From assembly GCF_000633455.1 (NCBI RefSeq), contig NZ_AYMG01000007.1:1-64000 (forward strand): a stretch of DNA of 64,000 bases, given 5' to 3'. Below, piece after piece: positions 1-9,015 of this stretch (its first letter is position 1; the number at the start of each line of letters is the position of its first letter). The stretch comes from Pedobacter jeongneungensis. Its GTDB lineage: Bacteria > Bacteroidota > Bacteroidia > Sphingobacteriales > Sphingobacteriaceae. Position numbers and translations under genes: made by a program. A model generated the notes under the pieces. That model searched no databases. It had not been told where the DNA came from and saw only the letters and a list, made by a program, of their open reading frames with translations.

Positions 1-72
1 ATATAAAGATATGAGCAGGACTGCACATTTTTACCTGCACTTACCTTGGTTTTTCAAAAAAATAAAAGGGAA

Positions 73-1257
73 TTAATGAAAGGAAGTAACCGACACTTTA
101 ACTTCTTCCGTTACGCCTTGATTGCTTTTAATTAACCAAAATGCAAAGAAAGCACCAACCAATGCCATTGCTGCACCCACGTAAGCCGGAGAAGTATAAT
201 CAAAACCGTAAACCAATGGAAGTCCGCCGAAGAAAGCACCTAAAGCATTACCGATATTAAAACTCGCCTGACTTGCTGAGGCTGCCAGCATTTCGGAGCC
301 TTTGGCACTCTGAATCATCAACATCTGGATAGGGGCAGCCAAAGAGAATGCGACCGCGCCGGTAATAAAAGTCATAATTAAAGCCAGCGGCTGACTTGCA
401 GATACGAAGTGTACGATGGTTAGGGTAACTACCATGGTGAGCAATAATGCTGCAGATGCTTTTGCTGGTGAGAATTTATCTGCCAAACGTCCGCCGATGT
501 AATTGCCGAACATCATGCCCATACCTGCCAACATTAAAATATAGGTTACAGCATTTGACGAAAAACCTGCAACTTCTGTCATTAGCGGGGCGATATAGCT
601 ATACCAGGTGAACAATCCGCCAGTTCCGATGGAGATCATAAAAATGATGATCCAGGCGTCACGTTTTTTGAAGAAACTTAATTCGGCTTTTAAATCACGG
701 TTTTTTGTCGCTTCTAAAGCGGGCAGCCATAATTTTAAACTTAATAAGGTTACCAGACCCACAAATACCACCACAGCAAATGATATACGCCATGAGAAAT
801 TGTGACCAATAAAAGTGCCCAATGGTACGCCTACAATATTGGCAATGGTTAAACCCATAAACATTAATGACACAGCTTGTGCAGCTTTACCCTTTTCGGC
901 GATTCTACTGGCTACTACCGAACCTACACCAAAAAATGCACCATGCGGTAAACCTGAAAGCAATCTGGCGATAAACAAAGTATTAAAAGTTGGGGCAAAA
1001 GCAGAGAAAGCATTGAAAACGGTAAACATGATCATTAAAGCGATCAATATCATTTTTGGTGGATATTTACCTGCAATCATAATCAACAAAGGAGCACCGA
1101 TTACCACGCCCAATGCATAAGCTGAAATTAAATGACCGGCTTGTGGGATGGTTACTGCTAAATCTTTCGAGATATCAGGCAATAGGCCCATCATCACAAA
1201 TTCTGTGATCCCGATGCCTAAACCGCCTAAAGTGAGTGGAAGTAAGTTCTTGTTCAT
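73..1257 (-). CDS. MFS transporter, AraJ-like (DHA1 type)
   Basis: Probable inner-membrane major facilitator superfamily exporter of the AraJ-like drug:H+ antiporter group. The 394-residue product is hydrophobic throughout, with about 12 membrane segments. It opens with a short cytoplasmic end followed by GIGITEFVMMGLLPDI, which is typical of this group, and a conserved RLLSGLPHGAFFGVGSVVA segment lies near residue 98. Length is normal for the family. The ATG at 1257 is supported by a TAnnTTTG -7 element about 30 bp upstream on the minus strand. The gene stands alone. The substrate cannot be read from sequence; efflux of sugars, arabinosides or drugs are all possible. Family assignment is firm, substrate unknown. 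Confidence 0.9.
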   Translation of the reverse strand: MNKNLLPLTLGGLGIGITEFVMMGLLPDISKDLAVTIPQAGHLISAYALGVVIGAPLLIMIAGKYPPKMILIALMIMFTVFNAFSAFAPTFNTLFIARLLSGLPHGAFFGVGSVVASRIAEKGKAAQAVSLMFMGLTIANIVGVPLGTFIGHNFSWRISFAVVVFVGLVTLLSLKLWLPALEATKNRDLKAELSFFKKRDAWIIIFMISIGTGGLFTWYSYIAPLMTEVAGFSSNAVTYILMLAGMGMMFGNYIGGRLADKFSPAKASAALLLTMVVTLTIVHFVSASQPLALIMTFITGAVAFSLAAPIQMLMIQSAKGSEMLAASASQASFNIGNALGAFFGGLPLVYGFDYTSPAYVGAAMALVGAFFAFWLIKSNQGVTEEVKVSVTSFH

Positions 1258-1286
1258 AGCGCCCTTAGTGTTAAAATTACACTATG

Positions 1287-1294
1287 CAAAGGTA
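1287..1294 (-). promoter_or_regulatory. Bacteroidota -7 promoter element of the MFS gene
   Basis: Read on the minus strand, TACCTTTG matches the Bacteroidota TAnnTTTG -7 consensus exactly. It lies 29 bp before the start codon of the MFS gene. I see no clear TTG -33 element at the expected spacing, so confidence is moderate. Confidence 0.45.
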
Positions 1295-1553
1295 GGGCTT
1301 TTTGTTATAGGTGATTGTAAAAATTAGGACATTTATAGGAGGGGAGATGTTGGATGGAAGATGGGTGAGGGCAGCGATAAATTGTTAGATGCTTGTTTAT
1401 TGTTGAATTGTTTGATGGTTGGATTGTTCAGGGCTGATGGCTAAATAATCATGTCTTTATTGCTTAGGTAATTTGCAATGAAAGTAATGAACCATCTGGT
1501 CTGCCATTTTGCAAAAACAAATGAACCAATTGCTAATGAACTTTTTGTACAAA
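1295..1553. other. Intergenic spacer, no gene seen
   Basis: Between the MFS promoter and the terminator at 1554 I find no convincing reading frame. The stretch is low-complexity G/T-rich sequence with loosely repeated TTGTTTGAT- and AATGAACCA-like words, probably decayed spacer. Confidence 0.5.
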
Positions 1554-1590
1554 AAAAAAGCTTGTCCCACCTCGTGAAACAAGCTTTTTT
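1554..1590 (-). terminator. Rho-independent terminator (can work in both directions)
   Basis: The arms AAAAAAGCTTGT (1554-1565) and ACAAGCTTTTTT (1579-1590) are perfect inverted repeats around a 13-nt loop. The left arm becomes a U-run in minus-strand RNA. It sits 17 bp after the stop of the small gene at 1608 and would end the sigma-factor transcript. Confidence 0.8.
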
Positions 1591-1607
1591 GGCTCGTGTA
1601 AAATTTA

Positions 1608-1802
1608 CTACTTTGCTCTGCTGTAAGCTAAAATCTTGTTGATGGTTTCATCTTGAGGATTTGTAGCCAGTCTATCTAACTTACCTTTTATTTGATCATA
1701 AAATAAGTCGATTTCTGCGTCAGATTCAATATCAGTTTTAAGCTGAAACATGTTAGGTGTAGGTAAATTTACATTGTTTTTTGATGTAGAGGTTTTTGTC
1801 AT
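1608..1802 (-). CDS. Small hypothetical protein downstream of sigma factor
   Basis: A 64-residue protein, mostly polar and acidic in the middle (DIESDAEIDLFYDQIKGKL), with no signal peptide or membrane segment. The ATG at 1802 is preferred over a TTG two codons earlier. It lies 88 bp after the ECF sigma gene in the same direction and ends just before a strong terminator, so the two are probably co-transcribed. I do not recognise the family. Its position suggests a small partner or regulator of the sigma factor, but nothing in the sequence proves that. Confidence 0.55.
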   Translation of the reverse strand: MTKTSTSKNNVNLPTPNMFQLKTDIESDAEIDLFYDQIKGKLDRLATNPQDETINKILAYSRAK

Positions 1803-1890
1803 AAGCAACTGAATGTGATAAGTTTTATAAACTTAACGATTGTTCAGATGCTTTATTTCAACCCCTAAAAAAAAATATGTAACATTTTTG

Positions 1891-2475
1891 CTACCCTTTA
1901 TAGGTCATCTCCTTCGTCTTGAGCATTTTACGAAGATTGCTCAATGCATAACGCATACGGCCCAAGGCAGTATTGATGCTCACATCGGTTAAATCAGCAA
2001 TCTCTTTAAAGCTTAAATCGGCATAATGACGCATTAGAAGCACTTCTTTCTGCTCATCAGGCAACAAATGAATCATTGCTTTTAAATCTTTATGGGTCTG
2101 GTCGCGGAGCATTCTGTCTTCCGCGCTCTCATCATAAAACTGTAGCATATTGAAGACATCCATTCCATCAGAACTGGTGATGATGGGAGTTCTTTTTTCT
2201 TTTCTGAAATAATCTATAACCAAATTATGCGCAATACGCATTACCCAAGGTAAAAACTTACCTTCTTCGTTATATCTTCCTGATCGCAGGGTATTAATTA
2301 CTTTTATAAAAGCATCCTGAAAAATATCCTCCGCCAGATATTGGTCCTTAACCAATAAGTAGATAGAGGTATAAATTTTACTTTTATGTCTTCTTAAAAG
2401 TTCCTGCAATCCATTCTCGTTCCCGGTAATATATACCTTTACCAGGTCCTGATCGTTATATGATTGTAAATTCAT
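1891..2475 (-). CDS. RNA polymerase sigma-70 factor, ECF subfamily
   Basis: Sigma factor that directs core RNA polymerase to a specific promoter set. Counting from the ATG at 2475 the protein has 194 residues. Region 2 includes YLAEDIFQDAFIKVINTL and a WVMRIAHNLVIDYFRK core-binding/-10 segment; region 4 near the C-terminus has LPDEQKEVLLMRHYADLSF followed by a helix-turn-helix (KEIADLTDVSINTALGRMRYA). A longer frame starts with TTG at 2511, but MNLQSYNDQDLV is the usual beginning of this Bacteroidota group. No anti-sigma gene is adjacent; only the small gene at 1608 follows. Regulon not deducible. Confidence 0.88.
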   Translation of the reverse strand: MNLQSYNDQDLVKVYITGNENGLQELLRRHKSKIYTSIYLLVKDQYLAEDIFQDAFIKVINTLRSGRYNEEGKFLPWVMRIAHNLVIDYFRKEKRTPIITSSDGMDVFNMLQFYDESAEDRMLRDQTHKDLKAMIHLLPDEQKEVLLMRHYADLSFKEIADLTDVSINTALGRMRYALSNLRKMLKTKEMTYKG

Positions 2476-2668
2476 AGGTTTACCTACACTAAATCCCTTA
2501 CTATTTGCCAAAAATTAATTTGTAGATGTTTAATTTCTATAGCTCTTCTCCTATGTTTTTTGAATGTGTTAGTTTGGTTTTGAGGTTGTTAATATTCAAA
2601 GAAAGTTATTTTTTTATCAAAAAACAAAAAATAAAATGTTAAAAAATAAATTAACCGTCTCAGTACCC

Positions 2669-2676
2669 TATTTTTG
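2669..2676 (+). promoter_or_regulatory. -7 promoter element upstream of uvrA
   Basis: TATTTTTG is a perfect TAnnTTTG element. It overlaps a TTG triplet at 2674 that would otherwise be the most upstream start of the uvrA frame, so the element argues for the ATG at 2734 as the true start. No clear -33 TTG is seen. Confidence 0.5.
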
Positions 2677-2733
2677 TATGTTCTTAAAACCCTAACAACA
2701 TTCTGGGGTTATACATTATATTCTTTACGATAC

Positions 2734-5547
2734 ATGAGCAAAAAAGAGGCCGAAAAAGATCCGCATAAAAATATTATCATAAAAGGTGCCCGCGTGCACA
2801 ACCTAAAAAACATCGATGTTGCCATTCCAAAGAATAAGCTTGTGGTGGTTACGGGTATGTCTGGTTCAGGCAAATCTTCGCTTGCGTTTGATACTTTATA
2901 TGCAGAGGGGCAACGCAGGTATGTAGAAAGTTTATCTTCTTATGCCCGCCAGTTTATGGGCAGGATGAATAAGCCTGATGTTGATTATATTAAAGGTATT
3001 GCCCCGGCAATTGCCATCGAACAAAAGGTAATTACTTCCAACCCACGCTCAACTGTTGGTACTTCTACCGAAATTTACGATTACCTGAAATTGCTTTTTT
3101 CGCGTATAGGGAAAACCATTTCGCCGATCTCGGGCAAAGAGGTAAAAAAGGATTCAGTAAGCACAGTGGTTGATTATGTAAATGCGATGCCTGAAGATAC
3201 CACGGTAACGATTTTTTGTCCCCTGTACCCGCACAATAACCGTACAATTAAGGAAGAACTGGCCATTTTATTACAAAAAGGCTTTTTACGGGTATTGATT
3301 AACGATAAAATAGAAAAAATTGAATCTGTTCTGGATGATGCTGATTTTAAAGATGCAGAACTTACAGATGATAAAACCGTTCAGATCCTGATTGACCGTA
3401 TTGTAACCAACCAGGAAGAAGAAACCTTAAGCCGCCTGGCCGATTCGGCACAGACCGCTTTTTTTGAAGGTAAAGGCGATTGTTATGTAGAGGCACAAGG
3501 TACTACGAAACATTTTAGCGACCGTTTTGAGCTGGATGGGATTAAATTTGAAGAACCTACACCAAACTTTTTCTCTTTCAATAATCCTTATGGTGCCTGT
3601 AAACGTTGTGAGGGTTACGGAAATGTAATTGGGATTGACGAAGATCTTGTGATTCCTGATAAGAGCAAAAGTGTTTACGATAATGCCATTGCACCGTGGC
3701 GAGGTGAAAAAATGAATGTATGGTTGCAGAATTTTATCAAAGCTGCTCCGAAATTCGAATTTCCGATCCACCGTCCATATAGCGCCCTAACAGAAAAGGA
3801 ACAACAGTTACTATGGACAGGAAATAAATATTTTGCCGGACTAGATGCTTTTTTTAAAGAACTGGAAGAGCAAACCTATAAAATACAGTACCGTGTAATG
3901 TTATCGCGTTACCGTGGAAAAACCACCTGCCCGGATTGTAAAGGTTCGCGTTTGCGTAAAGATGCTTCTTATGTTAAAATAGCTGAAAAATCCATTATTG
4001 ACGTAGTTTTAATGCCATTATCGAAAGCTTTGGTTTTCTTTAATGAGCTGAAATTAAATGCAAACGATACCAAAATTGCCAAACGTTTATTGGCCGAAAT
4101 TGATAACCGTTTCCTTTATTTAAATAATGTGGGTTTGGGTTATCTTACGCTCAACCGTTTATCAAATACTTTATCTGGTGGAGAATCGCAAAGGATCAAT
4201 TTGGCTACCTCTTTGGGAAGTAGCCTGGTAGGTTCCATTTACGTACTGGATGAACCAAGTATCGGTTTACACCCACGCGATACAAATAAATTGATCGAGG
4301 TATTGGTTTCGCTCCGTAATGTAGGCAATACGGTTATTGTGGTAGAGCATGAAGAAGAAATGATGCGTGCCGCCGATTATATTATTGATATCGGTCCGGA
4401 AGCAGGTACACATGGTGGAAACCTGGTTTTCAGTGGTAATTACGAAGAAATTTTAAAAGATAAAAATAGTTTAACTGGTCGTTACTTGTCTGGAGAGGAA
4501 AAAATTTCCATACCAGAGCAACGCCGTAAATGGAAAGACCATATCCTGATTAAAGGTGCCAGGGAAAATAACCTGCAGAATATCGATGTGAAATTCCCGC
4601 TTGGTGTTTTTACTGCGGTAAGTGGTGTTTCTGGTTCCGGAAAAACGAGTCTGGTTAAAAAAATCCTGTATCCTGCATTACAAAAAGCGATAGGAAACTA
4701 TGCTGGTGAGCAAACAGGAGCTTACGATGGTATTTTTGGTAATTACGATCTGGTAAGTGCGGTAGAAATGGTCGATCAGAATCCTATCGGACGTTCGAGC
4801 CGTTCTAATCCGGTTACCTATGTAAAAGCCTGGGATGATATCCGTGCCTTGTTTTCAGGACTGGCATCGGCAAAAGCTGCGGGATTAAAACCAGCTGCTT
4901 TCTCTTTTAACGTAGAGGGTGGCCGCTGCGATGTTTGCCAGGGCGAGGGTGAAGTGAAAATTGAAATGCAGTTTATGGCCGATATTTACCTGCCATGCGA
5001 AGCCTGTAATGGTAAACGTTTTAAACAGCAGGTATTAGATGTTACCTATAAAGAGAAAAACGTATCCGAAATTCTGGATATGACCATTGAAGAGGCGGTA
5101 GAGTTTTTTAAGGATGAGCAAAAAATCCTCAACAAATTAAACCCTTTGGTTGATGTTGGTTTGGGCTACGTGCATTTAGGTCAATCTTCCAACACATTAT
5201 CGGGTGGTGAGGCGCAGCGTATTAAACTGGCTTCTTTCCTGATTAAAGGTAACAATGCCAATAAAACGCTGTTTATTTTTGATGAACCTACTACAGGTTT
5301 GCACTTCCACGATATTAAAAAACTGTTAAAGGCGCTAAATACCTTAATCGAACAGGGAAATACGATTTTAGTGATTGAACACAATATGGACATGATCAAA
5401 TGTGCTGATTGGGTAATCGATATCGGCCCGGAAGGTGGCGATGGTGGCGGTCAGATGGTGTTTGAAGGGATACCCGAAGACCTGGCTAAGGTAGAAAAAT
5501 CGTACACCGGAAAATATTTAGCATCGCATTTAAATTTAAATCCATAA
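2734..5547 (+). CDS. uvrA: Excinuclease ABC subunit A (UvrA), probably the second Bacteroidota paralog
   Basis: DNA-damage recognition ATPase of nucleotide excision repair, acting with UvrB/UvrC in the cytoplasm. From ATG 2734 it has 937 residues, normal for UvrA. Seen: first Walker A GMSGSGKS at residues 41-48, first signature LSGGESQR near 480, second Walker [10 protein letters not shown] near 630, second signature LSGGEAQR near 821, and the C-terminal zinc finger (CDVCQGEGE ... CEACNG) near 731. An additional CKRC and CPDC pair lies in the insertion region. The segment after LLFSRIG lacks the CP dipeptide of E. coli UvrA and reads [12 protein letters not shown], which I associate with a second uvrA copy found in many Bacteroidota; that paralog call is from memory. 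The LysE-type gene follows by 8 bp. Confidence 0.92.
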   Translation: MSKKEAEKDPHKNIIIKGARVHNLKNIDVAIPKNKLVVVTGMSGSGKSSLAFDTLYAEGQRRYVESLSSYARQFMGRMNKPDVDYIKGIAPAIAIEQKVITSNPRSTVGTSTEIYDYLKLLFSRIGKTISPISGKEVKKDSVSTVVDYVNAMPEDTTVTIFCPLYPHNNRTIKEELAILLQKGFLRVLINDKIEKIESVLDDADFKDAELTDDKTVQILIDRIVTNQEEETLSRLADSAQTAFFEGKGDCYVEAQGTTKHFSDRFELDGIKFEEPTPNFFSFNNPYGACKRCEGYGNVIGIDEDLVIPDKSKSVYDNAIAPWRGEKMNVWLQNFIKAAPKFEFPIHRPYSALTEKEQQLLWTGNKYFAGLDAFFKELEEQTYKIQYRVMLSRYRGKTTCPDCKGSRLRKDASYVKIAEKSIIDVVLMPLSKALVFFNELKLNANDTKIAKRLLAEIDNRFLYLNNVGLGYLTLNRLSNTLSGGESQRINLATSLGSSLVGSIYVLDEPSIGLHPRDTNKLIEVLVSLRNVGNTVIVVEHEEEMMRAADYIIDIGPEAGTHGGNLVFSGNYEEILKDKNSLTGRYLSGEEKISIPEQRRKWKDHILIKGARENNLQNIDVKFPLGVFTAVSGVSGSGKTSLVKKILYPALQKAIGNYAGEQTGAYDGIFGNYDLVSAVEMVDQNPIGRSSRSNPVTYVKAWDDIRALFSGLASAKAAGLKPAAFSFNVEGGRCDVCQGEGEVKIEMQFMADIYLPCEACNGKRFKQQVLDVTYKEKNVSEILDMTIEEAVEFFKDEQKILNKLNPLVDVGLGYVHLGQSSNTLSGGEAQRIKLASFLIKGNNANKTLFIFDEPTTGLHFHDIKKLLKALNTLIEQGNTILVIEHNMDMIKCADWVIDIGPEGGDGGGQMVFEGIPEDLAKVEKSYTGKYLASHLNLNP

Positions 5548-5555
5548 TTTCGGCA

Positions 5556-6209
5556 ATGCTTTTTCTAACGTTTTTCATCGGCATCGTTCTCAATGCCATG
5601 GGGTATATTCCCCCGGGCAACATCAATTTAACTGTTGCGCAGCTGGCCATTAATAAGGGCATGCGCCAGGTTTGGTATTTTATCCTATCGTTCTCTTGCG
5701 TAGAAGTCTTTTTCACTTTCGGGATGATGCGTTTCGCGAGGTGGGCCATGAGCGATATCAATCCAAACGAAGCGGTAAGCGAAGTGCGATTGAGCACACT
5801 GGTTGACTGCTTTATGATTGTGATGTTTTTGGTGATGGGTACCATTACCTGGAGAAACCGTAAAAAAGTACCTAAAACAAGTGGTAAAAAAGATGATAAA
5901 CGCAGTGGAAGCGTTTTGTATGGATTAATTTTAGGGGTGTTAAACCCTGTTCAGATCCCATTCTGGTTGTTTTTTGGTAACTATGTGATTTTGCACCAAT
6001 GGATTCAAACGGATTATCTTTCTCTAGTAATATTTAGTTTGGGCTCGGGTGTAGGTTCTTCTTTAGCACTTTATGTTTATGCCCATTTTGCAACTTATAT
6101 CCAGGAGAAATTTGCACTGAGCAGTTTGATCATCAATAAATCAATAGCGATATTTTTATACGCACTGGCTGCATATATGGTGGTAAAACAGTTGATTATT
6201 ATTTTGTAA
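5556..6209 (+). CDS. LysE/RhtB-family amino-acid exporter
   Basis: Probable inner-membrane exporter of amino acids or similar small metabolites. The 217-residue protein has six hydrophobic segments. The first helix carries the PPG motif (GYIPPGNINLTVAQLA) typical of LysE/RhtB proteins, and a second conserved GLILGVLNPVQIPFW sits after the central polar loop (KKVPKTSGKKDDKRS). It starts 8 bp after uvrA, so it is probably co-transcribed with it, though the functions are unrelated. Its 3' end overlaps the convergent M23 peptidase gene by 11 bp. Substrate unknown. Confidence 0.8.
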   Translation: MLFLTFFIGIVLNAMGYIPPGNINLTVAQLAINKGMRQVWYFILSFSCVEVFFTFGMMRFARWAMSDINPNEAVSEVRLSTLVDCFMIVMFLVMGTITWRNRKKVPKTSGKKDDKRSGSVLYGLILGVLNPVQIPFWLFFGNYVILHQWIQTDYLSLVIFSLGSGVGSSLALYVYAHFATYIQEKFALSSLIINKSIAIFLYALAAYMVVKQLIIIL

Positions 6210-7521
6210 TCCAGCCGGTTTCTACACCAGCGCTGCCGATGAGTTGATAATTGCCAAAAGTACCTAAAAGGCTTACAGTTTGCCCATCGTTTAAAGTCGT
6301 TTTAATCGCTGCTAAACTATCGGGTTTATCATAAACTTTTTGCTGGAGTGTATTTATTTTAAGCTTTTTTATTGGCTCAGTTACGGGTACAAGTTTGTTG
6401 CTTTGAATAAAACCGATACTTCCATCCGGCAGCTCTGCCTTGTAATAACTTCCTGTTGCAGCATTTGCCTGTACAACTGTGCCCATACTTAGCGTTGCCA
6501 AAACAGTTGCTTCACTTTGTGGCGAAGAAAACATTTTAACGGCAGATGTGGTCCTTAATGTTTTATTTAACCTGGTACCTGGAGCCGTAACAGCACCTGG
6601 GTTTTTGGTTACGGGATCTATAAAAGGCAGTGGGTTAACCGCCCCATTAAAGGCATAAATACCGAAATGTAAGTGGGTAGGTGTATTGCGGGCATTGCCC
6701 GTGTTTCCCATAAGGCCCAAAGTATCTCCAATTTTTACTTTCTGTCCTTCAATGGCGATCTGTTTATCCAGATGGGCATAATACAAAGTGTAATTTTTAC
6801 CTTTTGGGCGCATCCACATCACTTTTCCTCCCAGGTTATTTTCATTTACCCGCGTTACCATTCCTTCCGAAACCGCGAGAACGGGTGTTCTGAAATTGTC
6901 GAAAATGTCTACACCTTCATGTTTCCTCGCATTGTTATCCCTGCCATCTCCCCAATAACTTTTTATACTGCTGGTGTTTTTTGATTTTATAGGGAAAGCA
7001 AGAGATGGGCCGGTGGTAATTTCTAATTCGTAAGCCACATTTTGCAACAGTTCTGGCTGAAGCCTGATCAGGTAGGTGCCCGTTTCATCAACATCGAAAA
7101 CAATTGGATTATTTAAAGTATCTGCTGAGGCAATAAGTTTTTGAGTTTGACCTGTGCTATACCATACATCGATATATATCAAGGCACCAACCGAAGGAGT
7201 TTTGTTCAGCTTTATATTCAATTTTTGCCCTTTGGTTAAATTGAATTTATAAGCAGTCGCCGGAACCTTGTCCGCAGCAAAATAACCGTTCTCTCTGTAT
7301 GGAATATTAATGTTTAATGCTTTTTGCGTACTAATCGTAGCAGCATTTAGCCATGCTGAACCCATTGCTGTTTTATCCAGACCTGCATTCACTAACTTTT
7401 TTTGATATTGCTCATGTGGACTAGCAGCCTTAAACAGGTTAACAGATCCTGTTTTGCAGGAAAGTATACCCGTAGCAAATGCAATGGAAAAAAGCCATAG
7501 AATGGATCTCGAAGTTTTCAT
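6199..7521 (-). CDS. M23-family metallopeptidase lipoprotein with SH3 domain
   Basis: Probable cell-wall endopeptidase (LytM/lysostaphin fold) anchored to an outer or inner membrane. The 440-residue protein begins with a lipoprotein signal ending GILSC (Cys 22). A beta-sandwich-like domain covers about residues 60-175. The M23 domain has the zinc ligands in KHEGVD (His 201, Asp 205) and THLHFG (His 283, His 285), so it should be catalytic. Two SH3-like stretches follow (about 335-380 and 390-440). It lies 4 bp after the 146-residue membrane protein gene on the same strand. Peptidoglycan cross-bridge cleavage is family knowledge, not shown here. Confidence 0.88.
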   Translation of the reverse strand: MKTSRSILWLFSIAFATGILSCKTGSVNLFKAASPHEQYQKKLVNAGLDKTAMGSAWLNAATISTQKALNINIPYRENGYFAADKVPATAYKFNLTKGQKLNIKLNKTPSVGALIYIDVWYSTGQTQKLIASADTLNNPIVFDVDETGTYLIRLQPELLQNVAYELEITTGPSLAFPIKSKNTSSIKSYWGDGRDNNARKHEGVDIFDNFRTPVLAVSEGMVTRVNENNLGGKVMWMRPKGKNYTLYYAHLDKQIAIEGQKVKIGDTLGLMGNTGNARNTPTHLHFGIYAFNGAVNPLPFIDPVTKNPGAVTAPGTRLNKTLRTTSAVKMFSSPQSEATVLATLSMGTVVQANAATGSYYKAELPDGSIGFIQSNKLVPVTEPIKKLKINTLQQKVYDKPDSLAAIKTTLNDGQTVSLLGTFGNYQLIGSAGVETGWITK

Positions 7522-7525
7522 TATT

Positions 7526-7966
7526 TTAAACCCTTTTTAAGCGGTTAAATACTGCTGCCGTTACCAGTCCGCCTACAATGTACCAGGCCACCGTGAGTAC
7601 CTTTGTTTTATCTGTTTTAGTAACCGGGGTATCATCTAATCCAACTTTTTCTGGGATGCTTATTGCACCCAAACCAGCGGTAAGGCCTGCAATTGCACCT
7701 TTCAAATAAATATTTTTTTTGTCCCCTAAACCGATGGCACTATAATATAAACCATTACTTATAATATCACCTGCGAGTGTAGCCAGATAGAGATTATTGC
7801 CATCAGGAGCTTCCAGGTTTAAACTGTTCATCGATTTCGACAGGGCCTGTTCGCCCAAAAGATCAATTCTGGGTGCATCAGGATCAAGCCGCTTAACACT
7901 TTCATGCAATATATTAAGGGCTGCAGCACCTGCAAAGCCAGCGAGTAACGATTTAAGTAGTTTCAT
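7526..7966 (-). CDS. Hypothetical membrane protein
   Basis: A 146-residue protein of unknown function. Residues 4-20 form a glycine/alanine-rich hydrophobic segment (LLAGFAGAAALNILHESV), with two or three further hydrophobic stretches (about 62-80, 88-105, 124-140), so it is probably an inner-membrane protein. The gene ends 4 bp before the M23 peptidase gene, implying an operon and a possible envelope role. I do not recognise a family. Confidence 0.7.
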   Translation of the reverse strand: MKLLKSLLAGFAGAAALNILHESVKRLDPDAPRIDLLGEQALSKSMNSLNLEAPDGNNLYLATLAGDIISNGLYYSAIGLGDKKNIYLKGAIAGLTAGLGAISIPEKVGLDDTPVTKTDKTKVLTVAWYIVGGLVTAAVFNRLKRV

Positions 7967-8156
7967 AATAGAATAATCCCTTCAAGAGGTAAATTGTTTT
8001 ACTGGGGTAGATATTCTGCCTTTTTCAGTATTGCACATTTGTTATAAAATTGATACATAGATAAGGTTCTGTTAACCTAATCATAACATTAAATTTATAT
8101 TTAAGAAGCTTGATCACCCTAATATTGGACTTTGATATCAAACATATTTTATCCTT

Positions 8157-9002
8157 ATGTCTAACAGACGATTTTTCCTGAAAAATAGTTTGGCTGCTGC
8201 GGTTGTGGCCAGTATTTCGCCCGTTCTATCCTCATTTGCCGATGAACAGCATCCTGTTTCTGCTAAATCTGGTAAAGCTGCCAAATTGCGTTTCGCCATT
8301 GCATCTGATGGTCATTACGGGCAACCTGGAACAGAATATAAACTTAACCATACGAATATCGTAAAGTGGTTAAACGAAGCACATGATAACAATCCGCTAA
8401 ACTTTGTCATCATAAATGGCGATCTGGTTCATGATCGTCCTGATTTATTGCCCGAAGTGAAAAAGGATTATTACGACAAACTCAAAGTTCCTTTTTACGC
8501 CATTCCAGGCAACCACGATCACGCGGACACCAGGATTTGGAAATCGGTTTTTGGTTATGAGGATAATTTTTCTTTCGAAAAAAATGGGGTAGGTTTTGTT
8601 CTGGCCAATACTTCTGATACCAAAGGAACCTATTTATGTCCGAACAACGATTTTTTAAAGCAGGAACTTGACAAATTTAAAAATCTGAAAACTGTTTTTG
8701 TTGTGTTACATATTCCACCTCATTCTTGGGTTCCCGAGAGCCCCTTTGTTGAATGTCCGGATACAATTAAGCTCTTGCATAGTTATCCGAATGTAAAGGC
8801 GGTTTTTCATGGTCACGACCATAGCCTTGATGCTGTTTTTTATACCGATAAACTACCGCATTTTTTCGATGCACACATTGGCGGAAACTGGGGTACGGCT
8901 TATAAAGGTTACCGGATTGTAGAAGTGGATGAAAACGATAAAATCCAGACTTATCAGGTAAATGCAAGCGGCTCGCCGTTGTTAAACGAAACGAAATTTT
9001 AA
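8157..9002 (+). CDS. Tat-exported metallophosphoesterase
   Basis: Calcineurin-like phosphoesterase, probably periplasmic. The N-terminus SNRRFFLKNSLAAAVVASIS is a twin-arginine signal (RRFFLK), and the 281-residue length fits a single domain. The metal-binding motif set is complete in order: SDGHYG (in place of the usual DxH), NGDLVH, GNHDH, HIPPH and HGHDHS. It is followed after 13 bp by the beta-propeller/phosphoesterase gene, suggesting an operon for scavenging phosphate from phosphoesters. Substrate (phosphodiester, nucleotide or phosphoprotein) cannot be told from sequence. Confidence 0.86.
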   Translation: MSNRRFFLKNSLAAAVVASISPVLSSFADEQHPVSAKSGKAAKLRFAIASDGHYGQPGTEYKLNHTNIVKWLNEAHDNNPLNFVIINGDLVHDRPDLLPEVKKDYYDKLKVPFYAIPGNHDHADTRIWKSVFGYEDNFSFEKNGVGFVLANTSDTKGTYLCPNNDFLKQELDKFKNLKTVFVVLHIPPHSWVPESPFVECPDTIKLLHSYPNVKAVFHGHDHSLDAVFYTDKLPHFFDAHIGGNWGTAYKGYRIVEVDENDKIQTYQVNASGSPLLNETKF

Positions 9003-9015
9003 TGGTAGTTTAGAA

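Noticed and set aside
2674..2733. TTG start at 2674 for UvrA
   Set aside because: The TTG is part of the promoter -7 element (2669-2676), and the added residues are not UvrA-like; the ATG at 2734 begins the conserved region.
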